From NCBI GenBank assembly GCA_014825775.1, contig MVAQ01000256.1:1-28243 (forward strand): a stretch of DNA of 28,243 nt. Direction: 5' to 3'. The position numbers were made by a program, and so were the translations under genes. The notes below the pieces were generated by a model, which saw only the letters and a program-made list of their open reading frames with translations, had not been told where the DNA came from and ran no database searches. This DNA comes from Krasilnikovozyma curviuscula (taxonomy: Eukaryota > Basidiomycota > Tremellomycetes > Cystofilobasidiales > Mrakiaceae). Below, piece by piece: positions 1 to 10,111 of the stretch (the stretch's first letter is position 1; every line of letters starts with the position of its first letter).

Positions 1-2579
1 AAGCTTTCCTCTCGGTACTTCGAAGTTCATGTTCTCAATCCTGAATGGTTCTTGAGGCGCATCTACATCCTCATGCACACTTCCAACCTCAGCAGCCTTC
101 TTTTGCTTGGCCGCTTTCGTACCCTCCTTCTTTGAGGACGACTTCTTTGCGACTTCGTCTTCTTCTTCCGGTAGAGCACACCACTCGAAGTCGGCGTTAG
201 CCACGACAAGCGCGGCAGCCTGCTCAGGGTGGATGTGAATCGTTGTGTCCATCGTTTCTGCTTCGAAAAGATCTGTGAGACGATTGACGGCGTTCCATGC
301 GTCGGTTGCTGCGCTCAGCGCCGTAGGAAGCTACTCAAGGCGCAAAAATGAGTATCAGCATCGACGCAGACGCTCGCTTTTCTTTTCGCCATGAGAGAAG
401 CAGGAGCGCACTTACGAGCATGAGCGGCTGGCGGAGGAGCTGAAAGTACGAAAGTGCTGTGAAGATCTTTGTCGCGTCGAGGTCGTTTCCCAGTGCTGCG
501 TAAGTCACGAACGCGATGACGGCACTGAGGGTTGGAAGGGAGAAAGCGACGGCTTGGTTTGCGGAACGAATGATGAGGAGGGATCGGATCCCTCTTAGCT
601 CGTTCTTCCGGAGGTCGTCGACTCTTTCTTCGTACGACTCTAGTTTACACAAATGATGAAACGAAGTAGTTTTGGCAGGCTGGCCCTCGAAGCACAGATC
701 GAGGAAAGAAAGAATGCTACTCACTCTCAAAGCAAAAGTATTTTATCATCCTCATCGCGCCCAGCAGCTCCTGCAGCAGCTTGCTCCTCTTATCAGAATA
801 TTTCATGCTCTCCAGCCTGACCCTCGCAGAGGTCGACATCGCCCAGCTCTGGATAGGCACAATGATACAGAAGAATGCTAGGCCAGCGAGTGCGGATGGC
901 CCGATCTGGAGGCAGAGGAGGATGGTGCAGATGGCGACTTGGATCGGGGACGTCCAGATGCAGGTGAACCACATCGCGCAGTCTGTAGATATTTTACAGG
1001 CCAAAGGAGAAAGAAAGATACATATATACAAAAGAGGAGATCTGGATGAGCCGCAGTTTATTCAGAGCACCGAGGAGTGGGAATTGGGAGAGATACTGAC
1101 AGTCGATACGTGAGATGTCAGTCGAAAGGTGGTTCATCAGCTGTCCGTTGGGGAACTGTATACGACTCTTGTTGGAGAGAACCACGACTTTCTTGAAGAC
1201 ACTGCACGTCAAGGCCGCTCGCATCAAGAGACCTGTCATCATACTAAAAGGACAGAACACTCAGGTATCAGCGCACACACTGCGGATGAAGGCCATGGGT
1301 GCGCGTGAGAAACTCACCCTCTCCACCATAACTGGTGTTGACACAATGACCAAGCAACAGTCAACAGATACACTCCAAAGCTCATTGCGACCCCTCTCCC
1401 GATCCCAGGACGATCGCCGCCGGATTCACGCGCAGCGTAGATCTCCTTTGAGTACGAGATGAGTTCCTTAGTCACCAACGGTATCATCAACTGGCAGATA
1501 TCACCCGCAATTTTGAACACTGTTAGAAAATAACAGGTTTCAGCTGTCAAGAGGCGAGATGAAATAGGAAGCATAGATCCACGCACGACCGCCCAAATGA
1601 AAGAAGGCGATGAACGGCTCGTTGATAGCCCTCGTCAGGCTGGGTTTCTTCCATCCTCTACCGACTTTCCGACCTTCTTTCCTGCCGTGGTGAGGTATGA
1701 ACCCACGGTACTCTCTCTCGAGCTCATCCTTCTCGGGCGAGCTCTTACCAGCCCAACGCAGGCGCTCGAGTAAGGGTATCGGGAGGGTTCCAGAGGCCAA
1801 CGCGAGGTTGTGGGACTCTGAAGCGGCCACTCTGCGGTTCCAGGCGGCGTCAAAGTTTGCTGAGAGGGTCCCGGCTTGTCGTTTCGCTTGAAGCAAGAGT
1901 ACGGAAACAGTGTCACAAAGAGAGCGCAAGCAAGCAGTTGCAGAAGAGAAAGAGCATACAGTCGATAAACCACAAGTCTGTTGCCTCGAGAGGCCGTTTG
2001 CTCCCTGCATCGATTCGAGAGCGAGTGGATGTCAGCAACGGCGGGCACAAGCGAAGGTAGAGAAAGAGAGACAAAGACTAACCGAGATGCATAATGGGAT
2101 GGCACCAGGCTGCATCCAATTAAGATGTTTAGTCAGTTCTTCTCGTTGGGGGAAAGCATAAGACACAATGGCCTCACCATACGTCAGGTACGAGAACCAG
2201 TTGCAGCTCGCCAGGGGCAGTTCAGAAGCATCGTCCAGCGACAGAGGAGCTAGAGGTGGAGCTGTAGGAGTCGGCAAAAACTTGGAGTACCTGTGTCGGT
2301 CGCAGCAAAGAGGAGAGATCACAGTGCGTCAGAGTGCAGGGAGAAAATAATCTGACGGACGTGGGATGAGGGAACCCGTAAAGGCACTGACCATTTCCTA
2401 TGGGACACGTTGTCGTCATCTTCTTCTTGAGCTACGACTGTGCCCTGTTCTATATCCACACCGTCCTTCTTCTCGTCCAACTCTAGTTTTTCACCATGTT
2501 GAACGCCGTCCCCGTTCTCGAGGGTCGTCGCCGTCGACACTCGATCGACCTCGTCTTCGTTCAACTCAGCAATCGACAT
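1..2579 (-). CDS. YOR1-like ABCC (MRP) transporter, N-terminal part, cut by window edge
   Basis: Full-size ABC exporter of the ABCC/YOR1 type, expected in the plasma or vacuolar membrane and pumping organic anions or drugs. Ten exons are visible (2579-2392, 2290-2178, 2109-2083, 2004-1960, 1886-1587, 1519-1318, 1243-1101, 982-725, 639-416, 330-1), giving 610 residues. The acidic cytosolic N-terminus starts MSIAELNEDE. Next come the ABCC lead-in (KRPLEATDLW, then KRQAGTLSANFDAAW) and the first membrane domain, with the family motifs LGPSALAG-like QIGPSALAG, DKRSKLLQELLGAMRMIKYF and ALSYFQLLRQPLM. The last codons read FRIENMNFEVPRGKL, the start of nucleotide-binding domain 1 just before Walker A, so both ATPase domains and the second membrane domain lie outside. 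Exon 3 is only 27 nt. The class is secure; the transported substrate is not known from sequence. Confidence 0.9.
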
Positions 2580-2782
2580 CGAAAAAACAAACCAAAAAAG
2601 CAAATAAAAAGACCAAGATGGTCGTTTGAGCCAGAGGAGTCTGCTTTTACTGACTTTTCCTTGGCTCTCGCTCTCGACCGATCCAAGAACCGATCATTTA
2701 CCGGAGGCAGCCGCACACACTTTGCATCTCCAAAATTACAAAAACAACATGTCATCAAGTCGTACACACAACTCTCTCAATA

Positions 2783-4463
2783 TCACTTAGCAGCAGCAGT
2801 CGTGGTGAACTGACTACAACTGCATCCACTCACACCCTCCGCCTCATCCTTACAGCATTCGCCCAACGCCTTCAATTGCGCCCCGAGCACCTCGAGCTCC
2901 TTCCTACCAATTTCACCAATGACATTTTCCATTTTTAGCATCATACTCATAAGCTCCTCGTTCACAGCTCCGCGGGGGAGAAATGGTGCGAGGCCTGTCG
3001 GGGGACGACGAAACAAAGCGAGGAGAAACAATGTCCTGAGCGGGTCCTTGGAGAGTGTCGACGTCTTTAGCGCTTCCATTAGCTGTTTGAATGACGCTTC
3101 TTCCTCCGTCGTCGATGAGGGTCGCGTCAGAATTGGCGGTGTTGGCAGTGCAGCGAGGAAGGCCTCCATCACGTCCAGCGTAGCCTGCGCCGACACGGGC
3201 TTCGGGAGCGACAGCAGCATTTTCGAGACCTGGCTGATGACGATGGCGAAGCTCGACTTGTTGAGACCCAGAAAGGTCAGCGAGGGCGTTGCTGCGAGCG
3301 AAGTTGGATCCGACGAGGGCAGCACGGAGAGCATCGCATAGCCTCGTGGCTGACCCGTTGCTGAGTCGATGGGTATCATCGCATTGAATCCATCCTCTAC
3401 TGAGACCCAGTAAGAAGGATACTTGAACCTCGCGACGTCCATGATCAGGAACTATGGAAACATGCAAGACCGTCAAATCTCACAGGCCGCCATCACAGAC
3501 ATCGCAAAGCAAAGGGGAAAAGGAGAGGGGAAACGCACTTTGTCATCCGCTGCAGAGTAGCCTCCTATGGGACTGAAATGCCCATCCCCTGTCTGCCCCA
3601 GGCTCCGACGGCTATACGATATTGCCATGATCTGCTCCGCCTCGTTACCACAAGCCCGCCTTAGATCATCCCTAAACTTCCTCAGTCCAGCAGCTTTCTC
3701 CTCATCCGTAATCACCTAATTATTCCATCACAGTAGTCAGTAGAGTTGAAAAAGAAGAAGGAGGAGGAAGAAGAAGAAGAAGAAGAAGAAGAAGAAGAAG
3801 AAGAAGAAGAAGAAGAGAGGGAGTATTTACGAGGGCGGGCGAGGTAACGGTCGCGTGCAGGCCAGAACACCGCGCGAGGCAGGCGAACTCTGATAGGGTG
3901 ATGCCAACCTCTTTGACGGTCGATAGTGGACGGCAACAGTCGAGCATCTCCTGCTCGTACCATCTCCACGGCCCTTTCCAATTACAAATCAAAGACGTCA
4001 GCGCAAAGATGGATGGGGCAAGGATGGGCAAAGCCCGGCGCACCTTTCCAATTGCGCTGAGGATCAACTTCGAGGCTATTAAGCACCATACACAGCGTGC
4101 CTAGTCCACAGAAGGCGGGTTCGTTCTGTGTCAGGTACTGGTTTGATAACGGGAAGAACGAGTCCATGTTGCCCTCCGCCAAGGCGCTTTGAACCCACCA
4201 CGATCCAACATCGTTAGCCAAGGAGCTACAGTAACGAGAGATATTAAGGTGTATGCTCACTTCTGGAAGATCTTTTTGCCCTCGGGAGATAGGAAGGAGG
4301 TGCATGACGCAGGTAAGGGACGTTTGTAGAATGAGGCCATGGCAATGAGGGATTTCTTCATCGAGGTGGGGCCACGATGGATGATAGTTTTCTCTGATTG
4401 TTTGTGATGTTGTTGGTCTGAGGTGCCTGCCCGTAGGGATGGAGATCGGTAGGTCAGCGACAT
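2783..4463 (-). CDS. Phytochelatin synthase
   Basis: Glutathione gamma-glutamylcysteine dipeptidyltranspeptidase, a papain-like enzyme that builds phytochelatins from glutathione to chelate Cd, Zn, Cu or As in the cytosol. Five exons (4463-4261, 4186-4044, 3973-3831, 3715-3539, 3451-2783) give 444 residues; plant and fission-yeast enzymes are about 400-500. The catalytic triad is visible: Cys94 in [10 protein letters not shown], His209 in [12 protein letters not shown] and Asp227 in [30 protein letters not shown] is also a family block. The variable C-terminal half ends with clustered cysteines (ECCKDE, then GCSCS), as in other members where they are thought to aid metal sensing. The first ATG (4463, A at -3) gives about 34 extra residues compared with plant proteins. 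ATGs at 4361 and 4340 (context [17 protein letters not shown]) are real alternatives and match the plant N-terminus better. Confidence 0.92.
3768..3815. repeat. (GAA)n/(TTC)n microsatellite inside an intron
   Basis: About 16 near-perfect GAA units on the + strand, with impure GGA/GAA units on the left. It lies in intron 3 of the phytochelatin synthase gene (3716-3830), where the sense strand reads TTC/CTT, so the repeat extends the intron's pyrimidine-rich stretch between donor GTAAAT and acceptor ATTAG. Translated through, it would encode a run of leucines or serines, which is not a protein feature. Confidence 0.93.
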
Positions 4464-5006
4464 CTTGTTTTCAAAATTTGTGAGGGGGTTGGGGAAGATT
4501 ACCAAACAAGACTGACTGAGACGGAAATGCCGCTTGATAGATTCAGCTTTGTTTTTCTATCTAATTCCTGTTTGTCAGATGGGCTTTGGATGTGAGATTT
4601 CCTCTCAATGGGTTGGAGGGAGTCGCAGGTGAGGTTACGTTTGTCGAGCCACGGTCATACAGAATATGTAGTAATAATCACTGTTCCCTTGCTGAGAATC
4701 AACATCTCCATCATAAATCTTATAGATCTTATAGACTAGTAAAAATCCAACGAAATTTCTAATGAGAAGAGTCGACCCATGCGTGTGGATTTTTCCAGCC
4801 AGGGTTGACTTCCGACTTCTTCCTCCCCTCTCTCCTTCCCTGTTTTTCTGGAATCCAGCTGCCATTCCCTCATCAAACGAGATATAAAAAAGAAGAAAAG
4901 GCGGAAGACTCGGTAGTGCCTCTCTTCCTTCAGACTCAGAGCTAAAGACGGCCAGAAATCTCGTGAAGCGTCGTCGTACCCGACAGCTCAAATAGTCATC
5001 AGCACA
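4464..5006. promoter_or_regulatory. Shared divergent promoter region, phytochelatin synthase / HEM13
   Basis: 543 bp between the two start codons, holding no gene. The clearest element is a TATA box on the + strand at 4883-4888 (GATATAAAAAAG), about 120 nt before the HEM13 ATG. I saw no convincing metal-response or heme-response element by eye, and no CCAAT box. Confidence 0.6.
4883..4888 (+). promoter_or_regulatory. TATA box of HEM13
   Basis: TATAAA in an AT-rich context, about 120 nt upstream of the HEM13 start codon. The position fits a fungal TATA element; it is otherwise unproven. Confidence 0.45.
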
Positions 5007-6799
5007 ATGGCCAGCATTTCAGCATCATCCAGATTAATGTCTTCCTCCAGGTCTCTCCGTCCTCTCTCCTTCCAAACAACCCGCCGTCTCCTCTCCTCTT
5101 CCTCATCGACCCATTTGCACCGCTCCCTGCCCGGCAGAAGAGCAGCAGCAGCACCAAAAGCGACACCCCCACCGATGTCAAAGGAGGAGAAAGAGGTCGC
5201 TGTCAAGGGTCTACAGCAAGCGATGAAAATGGTAATGTACGTTGGCATGGTCTCCTTTGTGGGCACACTTTGGTGGAATAACGACAACAAGGAGAGAGAC
5301 GAGGTACACATTTCCTTAATTTCCTTTCCTTCTCTTTCACCAAATCCATCAAAGTCTGATCCATCAGGGCTGCTTTTTACTTTGACACAGAACGGTCGAC
5401 GTCTCAAGGATTGGCAAGATGCTCAAAAAACAGCCGGAAAGGAATACACCTCCGTTTCGAAATCAGCACTTCAAGACGCCGTAGCCTCGGGAACTTCAAA
5501 AGTTCGTTCGGTGATTGAGTCTAATAGAATTCAGTGTGAGGCCGAGAAAGAGACGAAGGGCATGCTCGGTCAGGTCAAGATCGTCGAAGTTGGTCAGAAG
5601 GGTAAACCTGCTCAAAAAGTTCCTCTTGTGAGTCTTCTAGTTTACGTTGTCATGCCTGAGCTTGAGCTGATTCAATTTGCTGCTATGTTCAGTCTCCGAC
5701 CTATTTGAACATGGTCATGTTCATCAAGGATCTTCAGTGGTCCATCACTTCGGCCTTGGAAGAACTCGAGGCTTCAACAGGATCAAAAGCCAAGTTCGCC
5801 CATGACTCATGGCTAAGAGCCAACAACGGAGGTGAAGGCATCTCATGCGTCATCAGCGACGGCAACGTCTTCGAGAAAGGTGGTGTCAACATTTCGATCG
5901 TGCACGGCACCCTTCCACCAGCGGCGGTCAAGCAGATGAAGTCTGACCACTCCAGCCTCCAGGCTGCGCATCTTGAAGGCAAAGCACTACCTTACGCCGT
6001 CTGCGGCCTCTCCCTCGTCCTCCACCCCAAAAACCCCAACGCTCCGACGGCCCATCTCAACTACCGCTACTTTGAGACATACTCACCCGACAACGACTGG
6101 GTCAAAAATCCAAACCCGGAACCTATCGCGTGCTGGTTTGGAGGTGGAGCGGATCTGACGCCGACGATGCTGTACGAGGAGGATGTGGTGCACTTTCACC
6201 GGTCCTTGAAGGAGACGTGCGACAAGCACGACACGAGGTACTACCCTGATTTCAAAGCTTGGGCTGACAAATACTTCTTCATTCCCCACCGAGGAGAGAC
6301 GAGAGGTGTTGGGGGCATCTTCTTTGATGACCTTGATCCATCGTCTGCAATCTACACCAAACCATTACCCTCCTCCAACACCAGCACTTCTTTCTTCGAT
6401 CGTATCACCTCCCTGTTCTCCTCCCCACCACCACCACCTGCCGCTCCAAGGACAACACCACCGACGCAAGACGAGATCTTTACCTTTGTCAAGGACATCG
6501 GCAACGCCTTCAATAGCGCATACATACCCATCCTCCGCCAGCGGTGGAACCAGCCCTACACTGACACTCAGAAGCGCTTCCAACAGGTTCGCAGGGGTCG
6601 CTACGTTGAGTTCAATCTAGTCAACGACCGAGGCACCAAGTTTGGTCTAAACACTCCCGGCGCTAGGATTGAGAGCATGCTCATGACATTGCCTACAACG
6701 GCTAGGTGGGAGTACATGTGTCCACTTGGAGAAGAAGGTAGCGGAGATGAGTTTGAAAAGATAATGGGCGTCTTTAAAAAGCCCCAGGAATGGGTGTAG
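5007..6799 (+). CDS. HEM13: Coproporphyrinogen III oxidase with mitochondrial-type N-terminal extension
   Basis: Oxygen-dependent coproporphyrinogen III oxidase; it decarboxylates coproporphyrinogen III to protoporphyrinogen IX in heme synthesis. Exons 5007-5303, 5391-5627 and 5693-6799 give 546 residues; yeast has 328 and human 454. The catalytic domain (about 179-546) carries GGGADLTPTMLYEEDVVHFH, FFIPHRGETRGVGGIFFDD, RRGRYVEFNLVNDRGTKFGL and the TARWEYM block. Residues 1-50 are rich in Ser, Arg and Leu with no acidic residues (SLRPLSFQTTRRLLSSSSS), typical of a mitochondrial presequence. A hydrophobic segment follows at about 75-90 (MVMYVGMVSFVGTLWW), then a charged linker. This suggests an enzyme anchored to the inner membrane and facing the intermembrane space, unlike the cytosolic enzyme of budding yeast. 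A Ser/Pro-rich insertion (SSPPPPPAAPRTTPP) interrupts the catalytic domain. Family very sure; localisation inferred. Confidence 0.96.
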
Positions 6800-6857
6800 G
6801 CAAAGTCGCTCTAGTGAAAGTTCCCCAGACAGTCATTTGCTATTCATTTTCTATTAT

Positions 6858-6863
6858 AATAAA
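6858..6863 (+). terminator. Poly(A) signal of HEM13
   Basis: AATAAA 59 nt after the HEM13 stop codon, inside an AT-rich stretch (TATTATAATAAAG). It lies in the 186-bp gap between the convergent 3' ends of HEM13 and CDC45. Confidence 0.55.
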
Positions 6864-6985
6864 GAATACAAAACAGTTGGATCTGAAGTGACCTAAGAAG
6901 TAGAGTAAAAGTACCAAACAAATAATGCAAAGGCTAAAACTGGAAAGCAGCTGAAGCAGGGAAGAAAGTATGGGATGACGCGAGT

Positions 6986-9790
6986 TTACCTCCTCTCACG
7001 CAACTCCTCCACCAAAGCTTCAATAAACGGAGTAAGGTCGTCCTTTTCCACCTCTACAATGTTGGTGTCGAAGAAGTCGTTGTTTGTTTGAGCACCAGTC
7101 GCAGACGACGCTCGTAGGAACGCGGCACCGAATTTGCTGGAAGAGATTGACAAAGGTTCCCAGTTACAGACGTTTTTCTAGACTAAAAACAAATAGACTC
7201 ACTTTTTTCTAACATCGCCAAACTCAGGAGCACCGTTGACTGCGACGACGACATATCTACCAAGCTGTTCGTTGAGACAAGCCATCACGACAGGCAAGTT
7301 CTTCTTCCTTTGTTCAGTAGAACCACCTATCCTATCTCTGAGAGTATCCACCATCCAAAGTGCCAGCCTTGAAAGTGTCGATGCGTTGCAGAAGAGAGCG
7401 ACATCGGGACCATCTTTGATGACGGATAAACGGAACGACCTCAGGTTTTTGACGGCCTGCTTGTCAATGAGCGACGAGCCTTGGCGAATGATTGCCCTTT
7501 GCAGAGCCATACAGAGAGGCAGCGAAGCTCTGATGAGTGATACGCTGACATATAAAGAAACAGGAGGAGATCAGTCAGCAACTGAAGCGATGAGGTGGGA
7601 CAGGGAGTACTTACTTTCCGCCTGGATGCAGTGCGTCGAACGCCGCCCAAAAGCAGTTCTCCCAGCTCTGATTGCTCTTCTTCTCCCTGATCACATTTCC
7701 GTCTTCATCCAGTTCTTGGTCGGCCGCGTCATCAGTTTTCTCTTCCTCCCCTTTCCTCTTGTCCTCACCAACGGTACCACCCATTCCACTAAGCGCCCAG
7801 ATACGGGAGCCACCAAACCACTCTCCACCACCTTTACCTCCTTCAATCTCGACCTCCATTCTTACACCTTCAGCAGCCTCAAGCAATGCACCGATTCCTT
7901 CAACGAAGTCTGCCGCGCTGAGAGGGAGTGATTGGAAGCCGAAGGACCGCGTGAAAGAGGGATATGAGACTTCAACGAGACCATATTCTGGCCCGATGGT
8001 ATCCATATTCTTGTGGAGTTGAGATTTGAGATCGGTGTTCATGTGAGCGTAGGCTTGTTGGCATTGAATCAATGAGAATCTGCGGCAGAGCCCAAGACAA
8101 GTAAGCCATGAGCAAGTAGAACCAACGATGATATTTCGGTACACTCACCCCATCTTTGCAAACAACCCCTGGAGCCTTTTTCTACCTTTGTCCTTCCAAA
8201 TACCCATTTTACTAGCGACATAGCCTGAGTGAAACATGGAGTCGTAAAGATTCCAATGTCGGTAAAGCGTGAACCTCAATTCTTCAGAGCTCTTGATACT
8301 GGAATCATCTGGGTTAAAAAGCTTCCCATTGGTCTGCCCCGGTACTCCTGGCATGTTTGTTGGCGGTGGATTAAGACGAGCGACTTCATCGAGGAAGAGG
8401 AGTTGAAGACCGTCATATCGATCTCGGTCAATTCGAGAAGAGATGTACTGGTGCGTCAGACCTAGGATAGCGAGCCTGAAATCGTAGAAGACTGTTAAAA
8501 TTATCATCTGCCATGGTGTTTCAATCTGACTCACCAGAGCAAGTCGTTGTCCTCACGACCAAGACCGTTGGCAAGCATGTATAGACAGCCTGACACGCTT
8601 GTTCCAAAGTGGGTACCAGCCATGTAATATTTGTCAATCCGCGCAAGATGCTGTCGTTTTTGAGATTTTGTTAGAGGCTGTGAAGTATTTGACAATGGAC
8701 AGCAAATGAGTCTCCGTTAAATACATTGTCGACAGAGACGGCGCAAGGGGGAACTAACCTTAGGAATGCTAGGGTCCCCTTCCCCATCAGATAGTTTCCT
8801 CTTCTTCTTCTTTGGGCTTTTGGGTGCTTTCGGTTTCTTCCTCACCACGACGTTACCATCTTCATCCTCCTCTTCTTCTTCCTCAGTCTCTTCCTCATCT
8901 TCCTCGTCCTCATCCTCCTCGTCTTCCTCCTCATCCTCGTCATCATCCGAGTCTGAGTCATCATCTGAATCTTCTTCTTCAAACTAGAATATGAATTCAC
9001 GTCAATTCAGGAATTTGAAGTAACCTTCCATACCACGAAGTTGTGGCTCACCTCCATTGCCTCGAACGCCTTCCTGTCGTTCTCCCTCGATGCAGAACTG
9101 CCTCCAGCTTCCTCGTTGTCGGGATCATCATAGAAGTCATCCCATACCCAAACCCTATTTCTGTTTGAAGATCCAAAGAGATTGGCTGGAGCAAAGGAAG
9201 GCGCCTCAGCACACGGGAAGGAGGAGAGGCAAGGACGACACGTACCTAGATTCCACGGCCTACGAGAATCCAGGACATGAATATGCACACTAGGAGACAC
9301 TCGGCTCAGCAGGACTTGAGAAATGTTCGTCACAGATCCAAAGGATAGAAGGACCAAGGTGTGAAGCTGGCGGTTGGTGATATTGGGGATGAGATATAAT
9401 ATGACAGTAGGGAGAAGGACATCAGATCAGCTCCGATCAGAATAGCCGTTCCTTCCTTAGAGAGGAAATACTAGAGATTTAAGCTTAACAAGTGATCCTC
9501 CAAGGCAGACTTACCTCGCCTTTGCCTTCCAACTCTCCCATCCTCCTGAACAGTTCGTCATATCCTCCTACGGGGAAGACTCGATGGGGAATTCCATCAT
9601 TTGCCAACAGGTTAGTCAACATCCGAGCTCCCAGGACCCCGTCGACATCATTCGAGACCATGATGACCAGCCCATTGGCGTCGAGACGTCCCTGAGCTGC
9701 TCTCGACCGCTGAAGGATGGAGAGATACGCATGATTGTATGTCGTTGTAGTATGAGGTAAAGAGGGATGAGGGGGACAGAGAACCGGCAT
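6986..9790 (-). CDS. CDC45: CDC45, subunit of the CMG replicative helicase
   Basis: Cdc45 joins Mcm2-7 and GINS to form the CMG helicase at eukaryotic replication forks in the nucleus. Nine exons (9790-9515, 9366-9246, 9185-9052, 8983-8759, 8650-8535, 8475-8149, 8079-7615, 7544-7203, 7136-6986) give 718 residues, close to the usual 600-750. Landmarks in order: VSNDVDGVLGARML (about 45-58, the degenerate DHH-phosphoesterase motif), RPWNLANLFGS and RVWVWDDFYDD, an acidic Asp/Glu run (about 178-225), GREDNDLLWLAILGLTHQY, LRFTLYRHWNLYDSM, GRKRLQGLFAKMG, and a C-terminal FGAAFLRA block followed by DFFDTNIVEVEKDDLTPF. The acidic run is followed by a basic KKPKAPKSPKKKKRK stretch that could act as a nuclear localisation signal. 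It is convergent with HEM13. Confidence 0.95.
8850..8985. repeat. Low-complexity acidic tract in CDC45
   Basis: GAA/GAG/GAT-rich coding stretch at the start of CDC45 exon 4, encoding about 45 residues that are mostly Glu and Asp. Read on the opposite strand it gives a false serine-rich ORF. Acidic linkers at this place are usual in Cdc45. Confidence 0.85.
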
Positions 9791-10111
9791 AGTCTGATCC
9801 CAGCAAGACAGCAGGTTTAGTTCGAAGGAAGCCTTGCTTTTTCGCGCACGCGTCGTCGCGACGGGCGTATTTATTTTTCTTTTCGGTGCTTTATCTCCTA
9901 AATATCAATCAACGGGGAGCCAGGTAGCACACAAGAGAAACACCCTCTAATAATATTGGGTTAGCGACGGTCGGAGAGAAGTTGTGCTACTGGCCAAATT
10001 AGCCTGCTTCCATTACATGAACCTGCGAATACTGTCGCGGAGCCCAGTGATCATCATAGCGACAAGGGGCCAAGCATAAGAATCAAGTTGAATACCAACG
10101 GTGTTGAGATC
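9791..10111. other. Gap between CDC45 start and CMR1 stop
   Basis: 321 bp between two genes on the - strand, so it holds the CDC45 promoter and the CMR1 3' UTR. I see no ORF of note, no RNA gene and no clear TATA box. Confidence 0.6.

Noticed and set aside
1545..1587. Reading ABC exon 5 on through YASYFISPLDS to a stop
   Set aside because: The GTGCGT donor at 1586 and the AACAG acceptor at 1520 restore the ABCC membrane domain in phase; the read-through ends at a stop within the intron.
3720..4067. Protein with a long leucine run on the - strand
   Set aside because: The leucine run is read-through of the TTC/CTT repeat inside an intron of the phytochelatin synthase gene; splicing at 3831/3715 restores the enzyme frame.
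8766..8987. Serine-rich ORF on the + strand
   Set aside because: It is the antisense of the acidic Asp/Glu tract of CDC45 exon 4, whose exon has conserved neighbours and correct splice sites.
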